Positions 1 to 7,708 of a stretch of DNA of 15,429 nucleotides are shown here, one piece after another (the first letter of the stretch is position 1; every line of letters starts with the position of its first letter). The notes beneath the pieces are model-generated. The model was not told where the DNA came from and did no database searches. It was given only the letters and a program-made list of their open reading frames with translations. The DNA is taken from NCBI GenBank assembly GCA_016711405.1, contig JADJSZ010000018.1:1-15429 (forward strand). Direction: 5' to 3'. A program made the translations under genes and the position numbers. Origin of the DNA: Candidatus Hadersleviella danica. GTDB lineage: Bacteria; Chloroflexota; Anaerolineae; Promineifilales; Promineifilaceae.

Positions 1-951
1 ACTAAATCATAGCCTCCTCCAACATCGGACATGAGGACGAGTTTGTCAATAAGGACCAGCAAGAACATGTCTATATCAGCGGAATAGGTATGGCTTAATC
101 CATATAAGTGGAGTTTGACTTCGGCCGTGTCCTCCCCTAGCCCTTCCACCAAAACCGAAGAGGGATAAGGGTTGGCGGAGGCTAAATCGTTGATGGCAAT
201 GGCGGCTGTGTTGCAAAAAAAGGGAGCCATCGTCAATTCAAGGCACCACCTCGGGCGAGAAGGCCGCTGTTTGCGGCCGTGTCACCTACCATGCAACCGC
301 CAAATCTCCATTGGGGCTGATGCCATTAAAGGTGGCCAAGGTGGTCGCATCATACAAGTCAAATTAGCGGGTACGCCCGAGAAAGTATCGCCTTGGGCTC
401 GTTATAGGGCAGGTAGGTGCCGGGCTAATTGCGCCAGTTAGGGCAACGAATGGCGAGCCAGATCATCAAAAGCAAATCCACGTTTTGGATGGGTTCGGAG
501 CCAATATCCGAAAATGGCACAAGGTGGATTAGTCCTTGGGGGGCGCGAAGCAACATATCTACATCGCTGGGTAAGGTGTGGTTAAAGCCCAGCAGGTGGA
601 GGTTGACATCTAGGATATTTGGGTAGGTGGCCGTATGGCCTTGGGGAACAACCAGTAACATGTCAATTTCCGCAGTTAAAATGATTCACGGAAAAAGTTT
701 GTTTAACATTGACATCCAGAGTTGTTTGTCAAGTCACCTAAATCAATGGTTGATGGATAAGGTGTGGCCGCACCTACCGTAGGGCATGGCTATTTTGTTA
801 TAGTTACAAACTGTGATGGATTGGGGCGTATTCGGCCGTTTCTTCAGCGCGGGCCACGGCCCATCGGCCGTGCCCACACCAACCAATGAGCAAATGCCCA
901 CCACAAAACGAGCCGCAAGCCAATCAAATTGCCTGTATATTTTCGAATCAT
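1..951 (-). pseudogene. Frameshifted secreted protein with tandem P-like domains, partial at left edge
   Basis: Reading the minus strand from about 951 gives a signal-peptide-like start (MIRKYTGNLIGLRL, then a W/L/A-rich stretch). After frame changes follow pieces typical of proprotein-convertase P-like beta domains: ATPYPSTIDLGDL near 750, then AEIDMLLVVPQG, then GFNHTLPSDVDMLLRAPQG near 580, FNGISPNGDL near 300 and LSHTYSADIDMFLLV near 80. The pieces FCNYNKIA and FCNTAAIAIND each begin a repeat, so at least two repeats are present. At least five frame changes or in-frame stops separate these pieces. The same domain type is intact in the secreted gene at 3958-6309, so this is probably a paralogue of it. 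It continues beyond base 1. It may be a true pseudogene or a gene with sequencing indels. The family is fairly certain; the exact start is not. Confidence 0.6.
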
Positions 952-1153
952 ATGAGTACCGCCGATTAAGATATGACGATTATTTAATTGGAGTTTTCCG
1001 CAAATTGGAAGAAAGTTTTTAAAGCAACAGGGCAAAAGAGCAATGGTGCAAAGATGTTTTGGCGAAGTATCTGTTCAGGTGACAGGCACTTGGTACTCGA
1101 GCAACTCGCTGTTGGCAAAGCTCTTTGCCTTTTTGCAATAAAACGTGATGGTT

Positions 1154-1915
1154 CTAAGCCGTTTGTGCTTCTTTCACTTTGTGAATCAGTTCCAACAGCA
1201 CCTCAAGGTTCTCAATTTGAGCCGTATCTACAGAGCCATGGCTGAAAAAGCCCCCCTTCTTGGGGGAGATAAGCAAACGGCCGTTGCTCACCTGAATCTC
1301 TGCAATTTGCTCCCATGCAAACATCTTTTTTTGGCAAACAAGCCCTGCTGGACTCATCTCCACCACGCCAAACCCAAAAGATTGCCCGTGGCGATACGCC
1401 TCGGCCGCTTTATTAAACAAAATAGGCCTCAGGGCATGGCGAATTTCCTGAACCAACTCGTGCAAATTTTGGGTATTTTGATCCAGCTCCAACAGATGCC
1501 CGTTTTGATTGACCAACCAATACTGGAAAGTGGTCGCCACAGTGACCACCCCATAAGCAGTATGGCGCATGATTTGTTCACGCAGACCACGCCCATCTTC
1601 CCAAAGCCATGTTTGTGCTTGCGCGGCCCTTGCCGAAAAGCAAGGCCATGTTGGTAAATGGTGATAGTGGTTCCCCACTGAAGCCGCAGGCGAACCAATT
1701 GATACAGAGTGGCCAAACCCAAAACAGCGGGCAAAATGAGCGTTATTTGGGCAAAACTTGCCCGGTTGCTAAGAGAGAGAGCGAGGCAAAGGGCCAAGGC
1801 CATTTAAGAGCATCGGCCGCAAAACAAACAAACCAGCTAAGGCCAAAATCCCTAAAAAATGGGAGATGCCAATAAACTCCTCTTGTAGCTGGCTGTTTGG
1901 CCATAGGTTCGCAGA
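1154..1915 (-). CDS. DUF6585-family membrane protein (frameshifted)
   Basis: Three minus-strand frames join into one protein of about 250 residues. The first piece (about 1915-1800) contains LQEEFIGISHFLGILALAG, a likely first membrane helix. The second (about 1800-1600) contains ITLILPAVLGLATLYQLV, a second helix, followed by ITIYQHGLAFRQG. The third (about 1610-1154) contains YWLVNQNGHLLELD, then ELVQEIRHALRPILFNKAAE, FGFGVVEMSPAGLVC and FAWEQIAEIQVSNGRLLI. This order, two helices and then a two-part PH-like cytoplasmic region with repeated GL...W-x-x-I patterns, matches DUF6585 proteins as I know them. The molecular function of that family is unknown. Two frame changes, near 1800 and near 1605, break the gene. 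The start lies in a third frame and is not resolved. The gene lies downstream of a MITE-like element and has no obvious operon partner. Confidence 0.6.
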
Positions 1916-2008
1916 GGCGTGCCTAAAGAAGTGGCGGAAGGAAAATAACCAAAGGGGGTTTTACTATTGGATGTTGTTAGGGTTGTCATGACAGAACTCA
2001 CCAAAAAG

Positions 2009-2161
2009 CTAAAGGGGGGGCATGGTTCAAGCTATCTTTACAAGTTTGGACAAGGGACTGGGGAAACGGGAGTTGAGGTCACAAACGTCCCCAGTCCCTT
2101 GTCCCCAGTCAAAATTTGTAAAGATACTCTCCAGAAAGCTGTGAACCATGCTAAAGGGGGG
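2009..2161. mobile_element. MITE-like palindromic element flanked by direct repeats
   Basis: The core at 2021-2150 begins CATGGTTCA and ends TGAACCATG, perfect 9-bp terminal inverted repeats. Longer internal arms follow: ATCTTTACAA at 2034-2043 pairs with TTGTAAAGAT at 2116-2125, and GGACAAGGGACTGGGGA at 2048-2064 pairs with its complement on the right. The right arm carries about 20 extra bases. The core is bracketed by the direct repeat CTAAAGGGGGG, at 2009-2019 and 2151-2161, which looks like a target-site duplication. There is no coding capacity; a plus-strand reading frame passing through it is spurious. It sits 2 bp from the stop of the membrane protein gene at 2164. Confidence 0.6.
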
Positions 2162-2163
2162 CC

Positions 2164-2634
2164 TTAGTCACGGCTAATGGCATTAAAAAAGCCTACCACC
2201 GTACCAATGACGGCGAAGATAACGGAGGCGAGACTGTCTTCGGCCGCTAATTCGACAAAATAGGTGGCCACGGTCGCAATCGCTTCGTTCAGCGTGGCTC
2301 CTTCCGCCATAAAGTTCAGCACATAGTAGAGATAATCACCCAACAAAACGGCCGCCACCGTGAGAATGGCCGTCGGGATGAAAAGCACAATTCCCAGCAA
2401 AATGCCAATGCGGGGGAAGGGATAAGTCACCGCAAATGAGACGACAAAGCCCACCACAATCGCGGCCATGACATAGATGCTGTTCGTCCAATAGGCCAGC
2501 AAGCCCCAGCCCCCTGCGCTCAGGGCCACGGCCACAATGGCCATGAGCAAACCCAAAAACAAACGGCCGATGCTAAACCCTGCGGGAGCAGGTTTGTTTT
2601 CATTTTCAGCAAAAGAGATTTTGTAATCAGACAT
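2164..2634 (-). CDS. Small hypothetical membrane protein
   Basis: This intact gene encodes 156 residues and I do not recognise its family. A short polar N-terminus (SDYKISFAENENKPA) precedes about four hydrophobic segments: near residues 22-46 (GRLFLGLLMAIVAVALSAGGWG), 52-70 (IYVMAAIVVGFVVSFAV), 74-102 (PRIGILLGIVLFIPTAILTVAAVLL) and 136-153 (LASVIFAVIGTVVGFFNA). An acidic, non-hydrophobic stretch lies between the last two. The start is supported by a good ribosome-binding site, AAGGAAA, a few bases upstream of the ATG at 2634. Upstream is a repeat-rich spacer and then the PotD-like gene in the same direction. The spacer of about 130 bp argues against tight coupling. The gene ends against the MITE-like element. 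It is likely an inner-membrane protein of unknown role. Confidence 0.75.
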   Translation of the reverse strand: MSDYKISFAENENKPAPAGFSIGRLFLGLLMAIVAVALSAGGWGLLAYWTNSIYVMAAIVVGFVVSFAVTYPFPRIGILLGIVLFIPTAILTVAAVLLGDYLYYVLNFMAEGATLNEAIATVATYFVELAAEDSLASVIFAVIGTVVGFFNAISRD

Positions 2635-2643
2635 GGGGTTTCC

Positions 2644-2745
2644 TTAGTGGTTAGTGGCTAGTGGTTAGTGAGTAGTGTAGTGAGTAGTGAGTAGTTCCCC
2701 ACTACTTACTATTTACTACTTACTATTTACGATTCACTACCCACT
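2644..2745. repeat. Low-complexity inverted and tandem repeat (TAGTGAG/ACTACTTAC)
   Basis: The left half repeats TAGTGGT and TAGTGAG units. The right half repeats ACTACTTACT and ACTATTTAC units, which are roughly the reverse complement. The transcript could fold into a long imperfect hairpin around the central TTCCCC near 2695-2700. It lies between two minus-strand genes, downstream of the PotD-like gene, so it may act as a terminator or simply be a slippage-generated repeat. Confidence 0.6.
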
Positions 2746-2764
2746 CCAACCGTAGTAAATAGAG

Positions 2765-3889
2765 TTACCGCGCCTTCACAGTCGTCCACGTATCCGAGAA
2801 AATCACAGTTTCGTCATTGCGCTTAATCCACTCCAGACGCTCATACGTCTCAGGCGCAATCAACATGCCGCCACTTTCTAAGATGGCAAAGTAATCGGTG
2901 GCCAACAACGGCTCGGCCGCTTCGTTGGGCGTAAAGTAATAGGTGTAATTGCTCAATTGCGCCCCAATATCGGGAAGCAACAGATAGTTGATGAAGATTT
3001 CGGCCGTGTACGGGCTGGGCGCATCCACAGGAATGGCCAAATTATCCTGCCAAATAGCACCCCCCTCTTCGGGAATAAAGAAAGCCACCTTGTCGTTTTC
3101 GCTCCGCGCTTGTGCCACCCCACCACTCCACGCATGGGCCAGCAAAATTTCTTCACTCACCAACGTCAGGTTAAAAACATCGGAATCAAAACCCGCCAAG
3201 CAGGGTTTTGAAGCGGTTATCAAGGCCATCGCCTCGGCATGGTGGGCAGAGTCGGTATCGTTGTATTCATACCCCAAATAAGTCAGAGCCGCGCCTAACA
3301 CCTCTCGCTCATCATCGAGCAAGGAAGCAAAACCTGTGTGTTCACACAATTCGGTGGGGTCAAAGAGCACGCTCCAACTGGTGGGAGGGGTGGGAAAAGC
3401 GGCCGTGTTATAGGCAATCCCCGTCACGCCCCATTGGTAAGGCACGCTGTATTTGTTTTCGGGGTCATAATACAGCCCAATTTGGCTCGCCTTTAGGTTG
3501 GCAAAATTGGGAATGTTGCCCATGGTCAGTTCGCGCAATAAGCCACGGCCAATCATCGTTTGGATAGCATGATCCGTTGGAACCACCACATCGTAGCCCG
3601 CATTGCCCGATTGTATTTTGGCAATCATCTCCTCGTTGCTCGAATAAATGTCCTGATGAACCTTCACCCCACATTCCGCCTCAAACTGGGCCAAAATATC
3701 GGGATCCATGTAAGAACCCCAATTAAAGAAGCGCAATTCCGTTGCCAACTGGCTTTTGTCGCCACACCGCTCGCTCACGGCCGTAGGCACGCCCGTAGCC
3801 TGCGGCTCAAGGGGGGCAACGCCACGGCCGTTACAAGCCACCAACCCCCACACCAACACCCAACCTATCATCCAAAATTTTGTTTTCAT
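2765..3889 (-). CDS. potD: Spermidine/putrescine-binding lipoprotein (PotD-like)
   Basis: This intact 374-residue protein is the extracellular substrate-binding component of a polyamine ABC transporter. The N-terminus is a lipoprotein signal, MKTKFWMIGWVLVWG, with lipobox LVAC and the lipidated cysteine at residue 19. A T/P-rich linker follows. The mature part has family hallmarks: FFNWGSYMDPDILAQFE, then SSNEEMIAKIQSG, then YDVVVPTDHAIQTMIGRGLL and VPYQWGVTGIAYN. Length fits PotD/PotF (about 350 residues plus linker). No PotA ATPase or PotB/PotC permease gene is visible in this window, so it is an orphan here, working with a transporter encoded elsewhere or acting as a sensor. It lies 68 bp downstream of the secreted P-like gene. 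The family is sure; the ligand (spermidine, putrescine or another small cation) is inferred. Confidence 0.9.
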   Translation of the reverse strand: MKTKFWMIGWVLVWGLVACNGRGVAPLEPQATGVPTAVSERCGDKSQLATELRFFNWGSYMDPDILAQFEAECGVKVHQDIYSSNEEMIAKIQSGNAGYDVVVPTDHAIQTMIGRGLLRELTMGNIPNFANLKASQIGLYYDPENKYSVPYQWGVTGIAYNTAAFPTPPTSWSVLFDPTELCEHTGFASLLDDEREVLGAALTYLGYEYNDTDSAHHAEAMALITASKPCLAGFDSDVFNLTLVSEEILLAHAWSGGVAQARSENDKVAFFIPEEGGAIWQDNLAIPVDAPSPYTAEIFINYLLLPDIGAQLSNYTYYFTPNEAAEPLLATDYFAILESGGMLIAPETYERLEWIKRNDETVIFSDTWTTVKAR

Positions 3890-3916
3890 GGTTTTTTGTC
3901 ATTCACTCATCAGGCA

Positions 3917-3950
3917 GGGGGGTATTTGCTAAAAGAGCTAAACACCCCCC
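3917..3950 (-). terminator. Possible terminator hairpin after the secreted P-like gene
   Basis: GGGGGG at 3917-3922 can pair with CCCCCC at 3945-3950, extended inward by T-A pairs with one mismatch. The stem is about 11 bp and the loop is A-rich. It lies within the 68-bp gap between the stop at 3958 and the PotD-like start at 3889. No clear T run follows, so intrinsic termination is uncertain. Confidence 0.35.
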
Positions 3951-3957
3951 ACAACCA

Positions 3958-6309
3958 CTAACGTGTTATCAAAGGCAAATAAATGGGATACCCACTCGGG
4001 CAAGAGGAGACAGCATTCGGCCAATTGACCACCGTAGCCAACACATCCTCGGGGATGCCGCAAAAATCGGGTTCGGCCGCCAATTGCCCCAACACAGTTT
4101 GCGCCAGTGCAATTTCGGAACCAGCAGGAGGAACCACGCAATTGAAGAGACATGTATATCCCCAATTCGTAGTGCCGGGGCCAGCCATCTCCTCCGCCAA
4201 GCCTCGGTAAACGAAGTAAACCAAGGTCGCCGTCTCCCCCGGCTGGAGTGTTAGCTGAAACAGATAGCCCAAGTCATCCTCCCCATTGCCGGGCCAAGCC
4301 GCGTCGAAAACATTATCTTTATACAAAGATGTGCCTTGGTAGCTGGCATCTTCTGGGCCTCGCCACAAATATCCCACGGGTGGATCTATGGCAGGGCCAG
4401 CGGGGTTAAACCCATCACTTTGGATGGTCACAGCCCATTCATCGGCCGCATCAAAGGCCAAATCGCCCGAAGAGGTAGCGGCCAAGGTCGTCGAGTTATC
4501 TGAGCCAAGATTGCCGCCCCACGCCACCGAAACATGGCGCACGGCCGTGCCCTCATTCGTAAAAGTGTCCACATAACGCACGTAATTCGCCTCAGCAGGG
4601 GCAACCACTTGCCGCCCAATCTGTATCCCTTCCGCGAAAAAGCCTTGTTGGCTTGCCCATGTGCGATTGCCCCCATAGGTCATGCCCAGCCCAGTCACCT
4701 GTTCGTTGGTCAATTCGTTTTGGTTTTCGTCCGCCACCAAAACCCGCAAGTATCCCCAACCATCAAACGCATCTTGGCCACCATCATAAAAATGACCACC
4801 GTCATCGCTATCCCACCAGCCAAAGCGGTTGTCTACCACATCCCACACATTGCCATTGACCGAGGTAAGACCCATGTAATGGTCTATCTCATCGTTACTG
4901 TTGCTCAAGCTAATTTCGGGGTCGGCCGTGGTAATCTCCACAAAATTCGCTTGAACCACCACGGGAACGAGTTCGGCCGTGGCCACAGTCAGATAATGGG
5001 TGAACACCTCACCTACGGCTAAACTCGGGGTGGTGCAAACCACCTGTTCGGTGCTACCCACGGCCGGGGTTTGGCAATCCCAGCCCGGCGCGGCCGTCCA
5101 ACTCTTAAATGTGGTGCTAACAGGCAACGTATCGGTCAGAACCAAGCTGTTGAGCGGATTCAACCCCTCATTGCTGACGACAATGGCATAGCCCACATCC
5201 CCCCCCACTGGCGCAGGGTAAGGCCAGTGCCACTGCTCCACGGCCGCATCGCCCGCACAAGTAGCCGTCGTAATCGTGATGCCCCATGTGCCAAGGGTTC
5301 CCGTATTGCCAGCCGTATCATCCACAACTACCAACGTCCACAATCCACGCGCTTCCAATCCATTAAAAGCACCCATCCCGTTTTCAGGAACCAAAGCTGT
5401 TGGTGTGCCATTCCCAAACACCCAATCGGTCACGGGAATCCCTGCTGAATCATCCCAGCTAGTTCCATTCACGCCATTGGCCACATTTGCCCCTACATCG
5501 CTGGTAAGGGTTATGGTAATCCCTGTTTCGTGCGCCAAATAGATATCCAAATCGCCCGTGCGAGGGTGCCCTAAATCCGCTTTTAAGTTTAGGTCGTAGA
5601 TACGGCCGCGATTTTGAGAAAGTAGTCCTCTACTAAGTTCCCCTTCGTCAGGAATCGCCCCACCCAATTGGGAATAGCTATTCGTTTGCAGAAGAGGAGC
5701 CTGTGCCAAGGTGGTAAATTCTAAGCGCCACTGTACCAAAACCCCCACATCATCCTCTGCATCATCATGCACCACCAATTGCCATGTGCCGTTGGGGTCT
5801 TCCCCCACAAATGCCCCCAACGCACCCTCGGGCGAAGCCTCTTCCACCACCGTAAAGGGCCAGTCGCTAATCGAAGAGCCAACCCATTGGTCATCCCACG
5901 TTGTATTGGCAAACGCATTGTCATGGGTACTAAGGTTATCCGTCGAAATCGTTACTTCTGTCCCTGTTGGTGAGATAATAAAAATCTCTAAATCACCCGG
6001 AAAAGTATGCTCAATGTTGGTAAACAGATTGACATCCCACACATAAGGATCCACCCCCGAGATATTCATGGTCGAGGTGATGGTATTCAAATCTGTAATG
6101 ACCAAATTAGGACTGATTTGGAATGAGGGGGTCAGCGGATTGCACCCTTGTGGGGCGGTCGGGTCGGGTAACAGGGTCTGTACGGCAAGGGGGGAAACGG
6201 CCGTGGTCGGCACAGGTTCCTCGGGCTTGGTGGGCGCGGCCGCAACCACGCCCACCATTCCCACCACCCACAAACAAATCCCTAAAAATCCTAAAAATCG
6301 CTGGTACAT
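3958..6309 (-). CDS. Secreted P-like/DUF11 surface protein with IYLPLITR tail
   Basis: This intact protein has about 783 residues. AAGGA lies 6 bases upstream of the ATG at 6309 (MYQRFLGF...), so that start is preferred over an in-frame ATG at 6327. A signal peptide (FLGICLWVVGMVGVVAAA) and a P/T-rich linker lead into two P-like beta domains. Each contains a D-L-x-I-(F/Y) core (HTFPGDLEIFIISPTGTEV; TGDLDIYLAHETGITI) and ends with a G-x-W-x-L-V-V-x-D-D pattern (NGTWQLVVHDDAEDD; RGLWTLVVVDDTAGN). A DUF11-like repeat follows (YAIVVSNEGLNPLNSLVLTD). A large C-terminal region I do not recognise comes next, rich in W, D and G (FGWWDSDDGGHFYDGG). The last residues are YPIYLPLITR, a tail I associate with exported Chloroflexota proteins. 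No catalytic domain is seen; a structural or adhesive surface role is inferred. It shares P-like domains with the broken gene at 1-951. Confidence 0.8.
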   Translation of the reverse strand: MYQRFLGFLGICLWVVGMVGVVAAAPTKPEEPVPTTAVSPLAVQTLLPDPTAPQGCNPLTPSFQISPNLVITDLNTITSTMNISGVDPYVWDVNLFTNIEHTFPGDLEIFIISPTGTEVTISTDNLSTHDNAFANTTWDDQWVGSSISDWPFTVVEEASPEGALGAFVGEDPNGTWQLVVHDDAEDDVGVLVQWRLEFTTLAQAPLLQTNSYSQLGGAIPDEGELSRGLLSQNRGRIYDLNLKADLGHPRTGDLDIYLAHETGITITLTSDVGANVANGVNGTSWDDSAGIPVTDWVFGNGTPTALVPENGMGAFNGLEARGLWTLVVVDDTAGNTGTLGTWGITITTATCAGDAAVEQWHWPYPAPVGGDVGYAIVVSNEGLNPLNSLVLTDTLPVSTTFKSWTAAPGWDCQTPAVGSTEQVVCTTPSLAVGEVFTHYLTVATAELVPVVVQANFVEITTADPEISLSNSNDEIDHYMGLTSVNGNVWDVVDNRFGWWDSDDGGHFYDGGQDAFDGWGYLRVLVADENQNELTNEQVTGLGMTYGGNRTWASQQGFFAEGIQIGRQVVAPAEANYVRYVDTFTNEGTAVRHVSVAWGGNLGSDNSTTLAATSSGDLAFDAADEWAVTIQSDGFNPAGPAIDPPVGYLWRGPEDASYQGTSLYKDNVFDAAWPGNGEDDLGYLFQLTLQPGETATLVYFVYRGLAEEMAGPGTTNWGYTCLFNCVVPPAGSEIALAQTVLGQLAAEPDFCGIPEDVLATVVNWPNAVSSCPSGYPIYLPLITR

Positions 6310-6320
6310 AAAAAATCCTT

Positions 6321-6418
6321 TGAGCATTTCAGCATTTCAGCTAGTCAGCATGTCAGCAAGTCAGCTAAGAAGCTGGCTAGCTGACAAGCTGACAAGCTGA
6401 CTAGCTCCCTGCTGACTA
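6321..6418. repeat. Palindromic repeat of GTCAGC/GCTGAC units
   Basis: The left half has repeated TCAGC units (CTAGTCAGCATGTCAGCAAG at 6341-6360). The right half has AGCTGACAAGCTGACAAGCT and then GACTAGCT (about 6379-6405), near its reverse complement. A hairpin with arms of about 30 bases is possible. It overlaps the stop of the LURP-one-like gene and precedes the secreted P-like gene, so it is a candidate terminator or spacer repeat. Confidence 0.55.
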
Positions 6419-7097
6419 GCCATACAACTGCTTCAACTGTTGCCGCTCATAAAACAGAGCCAGCACAATACTCGGCAAGAGGGCACTTTCATCAGCGGCC
6501 GAGAGCTTGTGCTTCGCCTCCAGCACATACTTATCTGCCACCAAGGTGCGCTGTTTCTGCATACTCATCACGATTTTGTTGCCCCAGCGAATATCATAAC
6601 GGGGCGTAATCAGCCGATACGCCAAAGGGAATTTTGGCCGTCAGTTCGCCCAGTGGCAGTTGTTGGAGCGACACCGATGCTTTGTCGGGCGCGATTTGAC
6701 CCAAAAATTGCCCCGTCACACTCTTCACCCCAAACATCTTCAGCGATTGCCCACCCACCGCAAAATTCTTGAGTGTGTTAATGGCCATACCCGCCATGCC
6801 ATTGGTCACGCCAACTTCGGCCGCTAAATCCAGCCCCGTAAAATCATCACTGATGGTGGCAAGGTGCTCCCCCGCCCCATTCAACACATCCCAATTGCTG
6901 GGAATTTCACTGATGCGGCTCTCTTGGCTAATCACTTGGTACATGGTTTTGCCCTCGGCCGTAAACGTGAACTCCTCTTTCTGGGAGAGCAAACTTTTGG
7001 TGGCTATGAACACCTCTTTGCCCGCCGCATCGGTCACAGTGACTTTGGGCGCGGCCGTAAACATCGCAAATTTAAGGGTTAAAGGATATTGAGTCAT
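6416..7097 (-). CDS. LURP-one-like protein (one frameshift)
   Basis: Two minus-strand frames combine to about 227 residues. The first, from the ATG at 7097, starts MTQYPLTLKFAMFTAAPKV and continues TVTDAAGKEVFIATKSLL and TFTAEGKTMYQVISQESRI. The second, after about 6625, reads YRLITPRYDIRWGNKIVMS and ends ESALLPSIVLALFYERQQLK. The beta-strand pattern 'x-V-T-D-x-x-G-x-x-V', a K-rich strand, a second strand set and a final helix resembles the tubby-like LURP-one-related fold. In bacteria those proteins have no well-defined function. The start is supported by GAGGAA about 10 bases upstream. The frame change near 6625 sits next to short homopolymers (AAAGGG, TTTT) and is likely a single missing base. 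The family assignment is moderate; no catalytic residues are seen. Confidence 0.55.
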
Positions 7098-7225
7098 GAT
7101 TTTTGATTCCTCGTATGAAAAACAAAGTTAGTTGGTTCAGGCCACACAATACGGCAAACGACCACCCCAAGTCAGTATCCTTTTTGGATACAAAATCGGT
7201 ATACTTAGGAGCTGTAAGAAGTAAA

Positions 7226-7281
7226 AAGTGAAAAGTAAGTAAAAGAGTGAAAGGGTTGCACACACCTTTCACTTTTCACTT
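7226..7281. repeat. Nested inverted repeat upstream of the HTH/ATPase regulator
   Basis: AAGTGAAAAGT at 7226-7236 is exactly complementary to ACTTTTCACTT at 7271-7281. GTGAAAGG at 7247-7254 is exactly complementary to CCTTTCAC at 7265-7272. The two stems overlap and are mutually exclusive at their ends. The repeat lies 22 bp before the regulator start and within the divergent gap between it and the LURP-one-like gene, so a regulatory role such as an operator or leader hairpin is possible but unproven. Confidence 0.5.
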
Positions 7282-7303
7282 CCCTCACCTTCCTCGCCTC
7301 ACC

Positions 7304-7708
7304 ATGACCACCACTCCAGCAGAACTCCTCACCTTTCCCCAATGGCTCAAGCGGCGACGCGGGGCGTTGGGTTGGACCCAAGCCGATTTAGCCGAGGCTG
7401 TCAGTTGCGCCTTGGTCACAGTCAAGCGCATTGAGAATGGGAGTTTGCGCCCCTCGTTGCAATTGGCCACTTTGCTGGCCGAAAAACTAGCCGTCCCCCC
7501 TGTCGAACAAGCCCATTTCCTCACTTTTGCCCGTGCCGAAGAAGCGCCATGCCCTCCATGGCCTTCTGGCCCCCCCCCTCCACGGCCGTCTCCGCCCTCC
7601 GCTCCCTCGCCCTGCCCGCTTTGCTCACCCCCACCATTGGGCGCGAAGCAGAAATCGCGGCCGTCTCCGCCCTGCTCCGCCAGCCCACGGTACGCCTGCT
7701 CACCCTGA
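7304..7708 (+). CDS. N-terminal HTH (XRE-type) part of the split STAND regulator
   Basis: From the ATG at 7304 the frame reads MTTTPAELLTFPQWLKRRRG, then LGWTQADLAEAVSCALVTVK, then RIENGSLRPSLQLATLLAEK. This is a canonical XRE-type helix-turn-helix of about 60 residues (W-T-Q-x-x-L-A-x...V-x-x-I-E-x-G). After EQAHFLTFARAEEAP the frame becomes a low-complexity P/S-rich shadow of the ATPase gene, to a stop at 7708. The meaningful part therefore ends near 7570, at a run of nine C (7570-7578), where the reading frame must change to enter the ATPase. In related Chloroflexota and actinobacterial regulators the HTH is fused directly to the ATPase. I take this as the N-terminus of the same protein. 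No strong ribosome-binding site is seen before 7304. Confidence 0.7.
   Translation: MTTTPAELLTFPQWLKRRRGALGWTQADLAEAVSCALVTVKRIENGSLRPSLQLATLLAEKLAVPPVEQAHFLTFARAEEAPCPPWPSGPPPPRPSPPSAPSPCPLCSPPPLGAKQKSRPSPPCSASPRYACSP

Noticed and set aside
988..1245. Plus-strand open frame of 85 codons in the gap after the broken P-like gene
   Set aside because: No recognisable domain or good start, and it overlaps the end of the DUF6585-like gene on the other strand. I see nothing convincing in 952-1153.
1145..1657. Plus-strand open frame of 170 codons
   Set aside because: It is the antisense shadow of the DUF6585-like protein, whose conserved pattern is clear on the minus strand.
1967..2167. Plus-strand open frame of 66 codons
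   Set aside because: It reads straight through the palindromic MITE-like element and its direct repeats; it has no ribosome-binding site or protein-like pattern.
2644..2745. Possible CRISPR-like array
   Set aside because: The repeat units are only about 7 bases with no unique spacers of regular length, so it is a low-complexity repeat, not a CRISPR array.
7072..7272. Minus-strand open frame of 66 codons before the LURP-one-like gene
   Set aside because: Its first codons are inside the inverted repeat at 7226-7281 and it overlaps the LURP-one-like start; it is probably just the divergent intergenic region.
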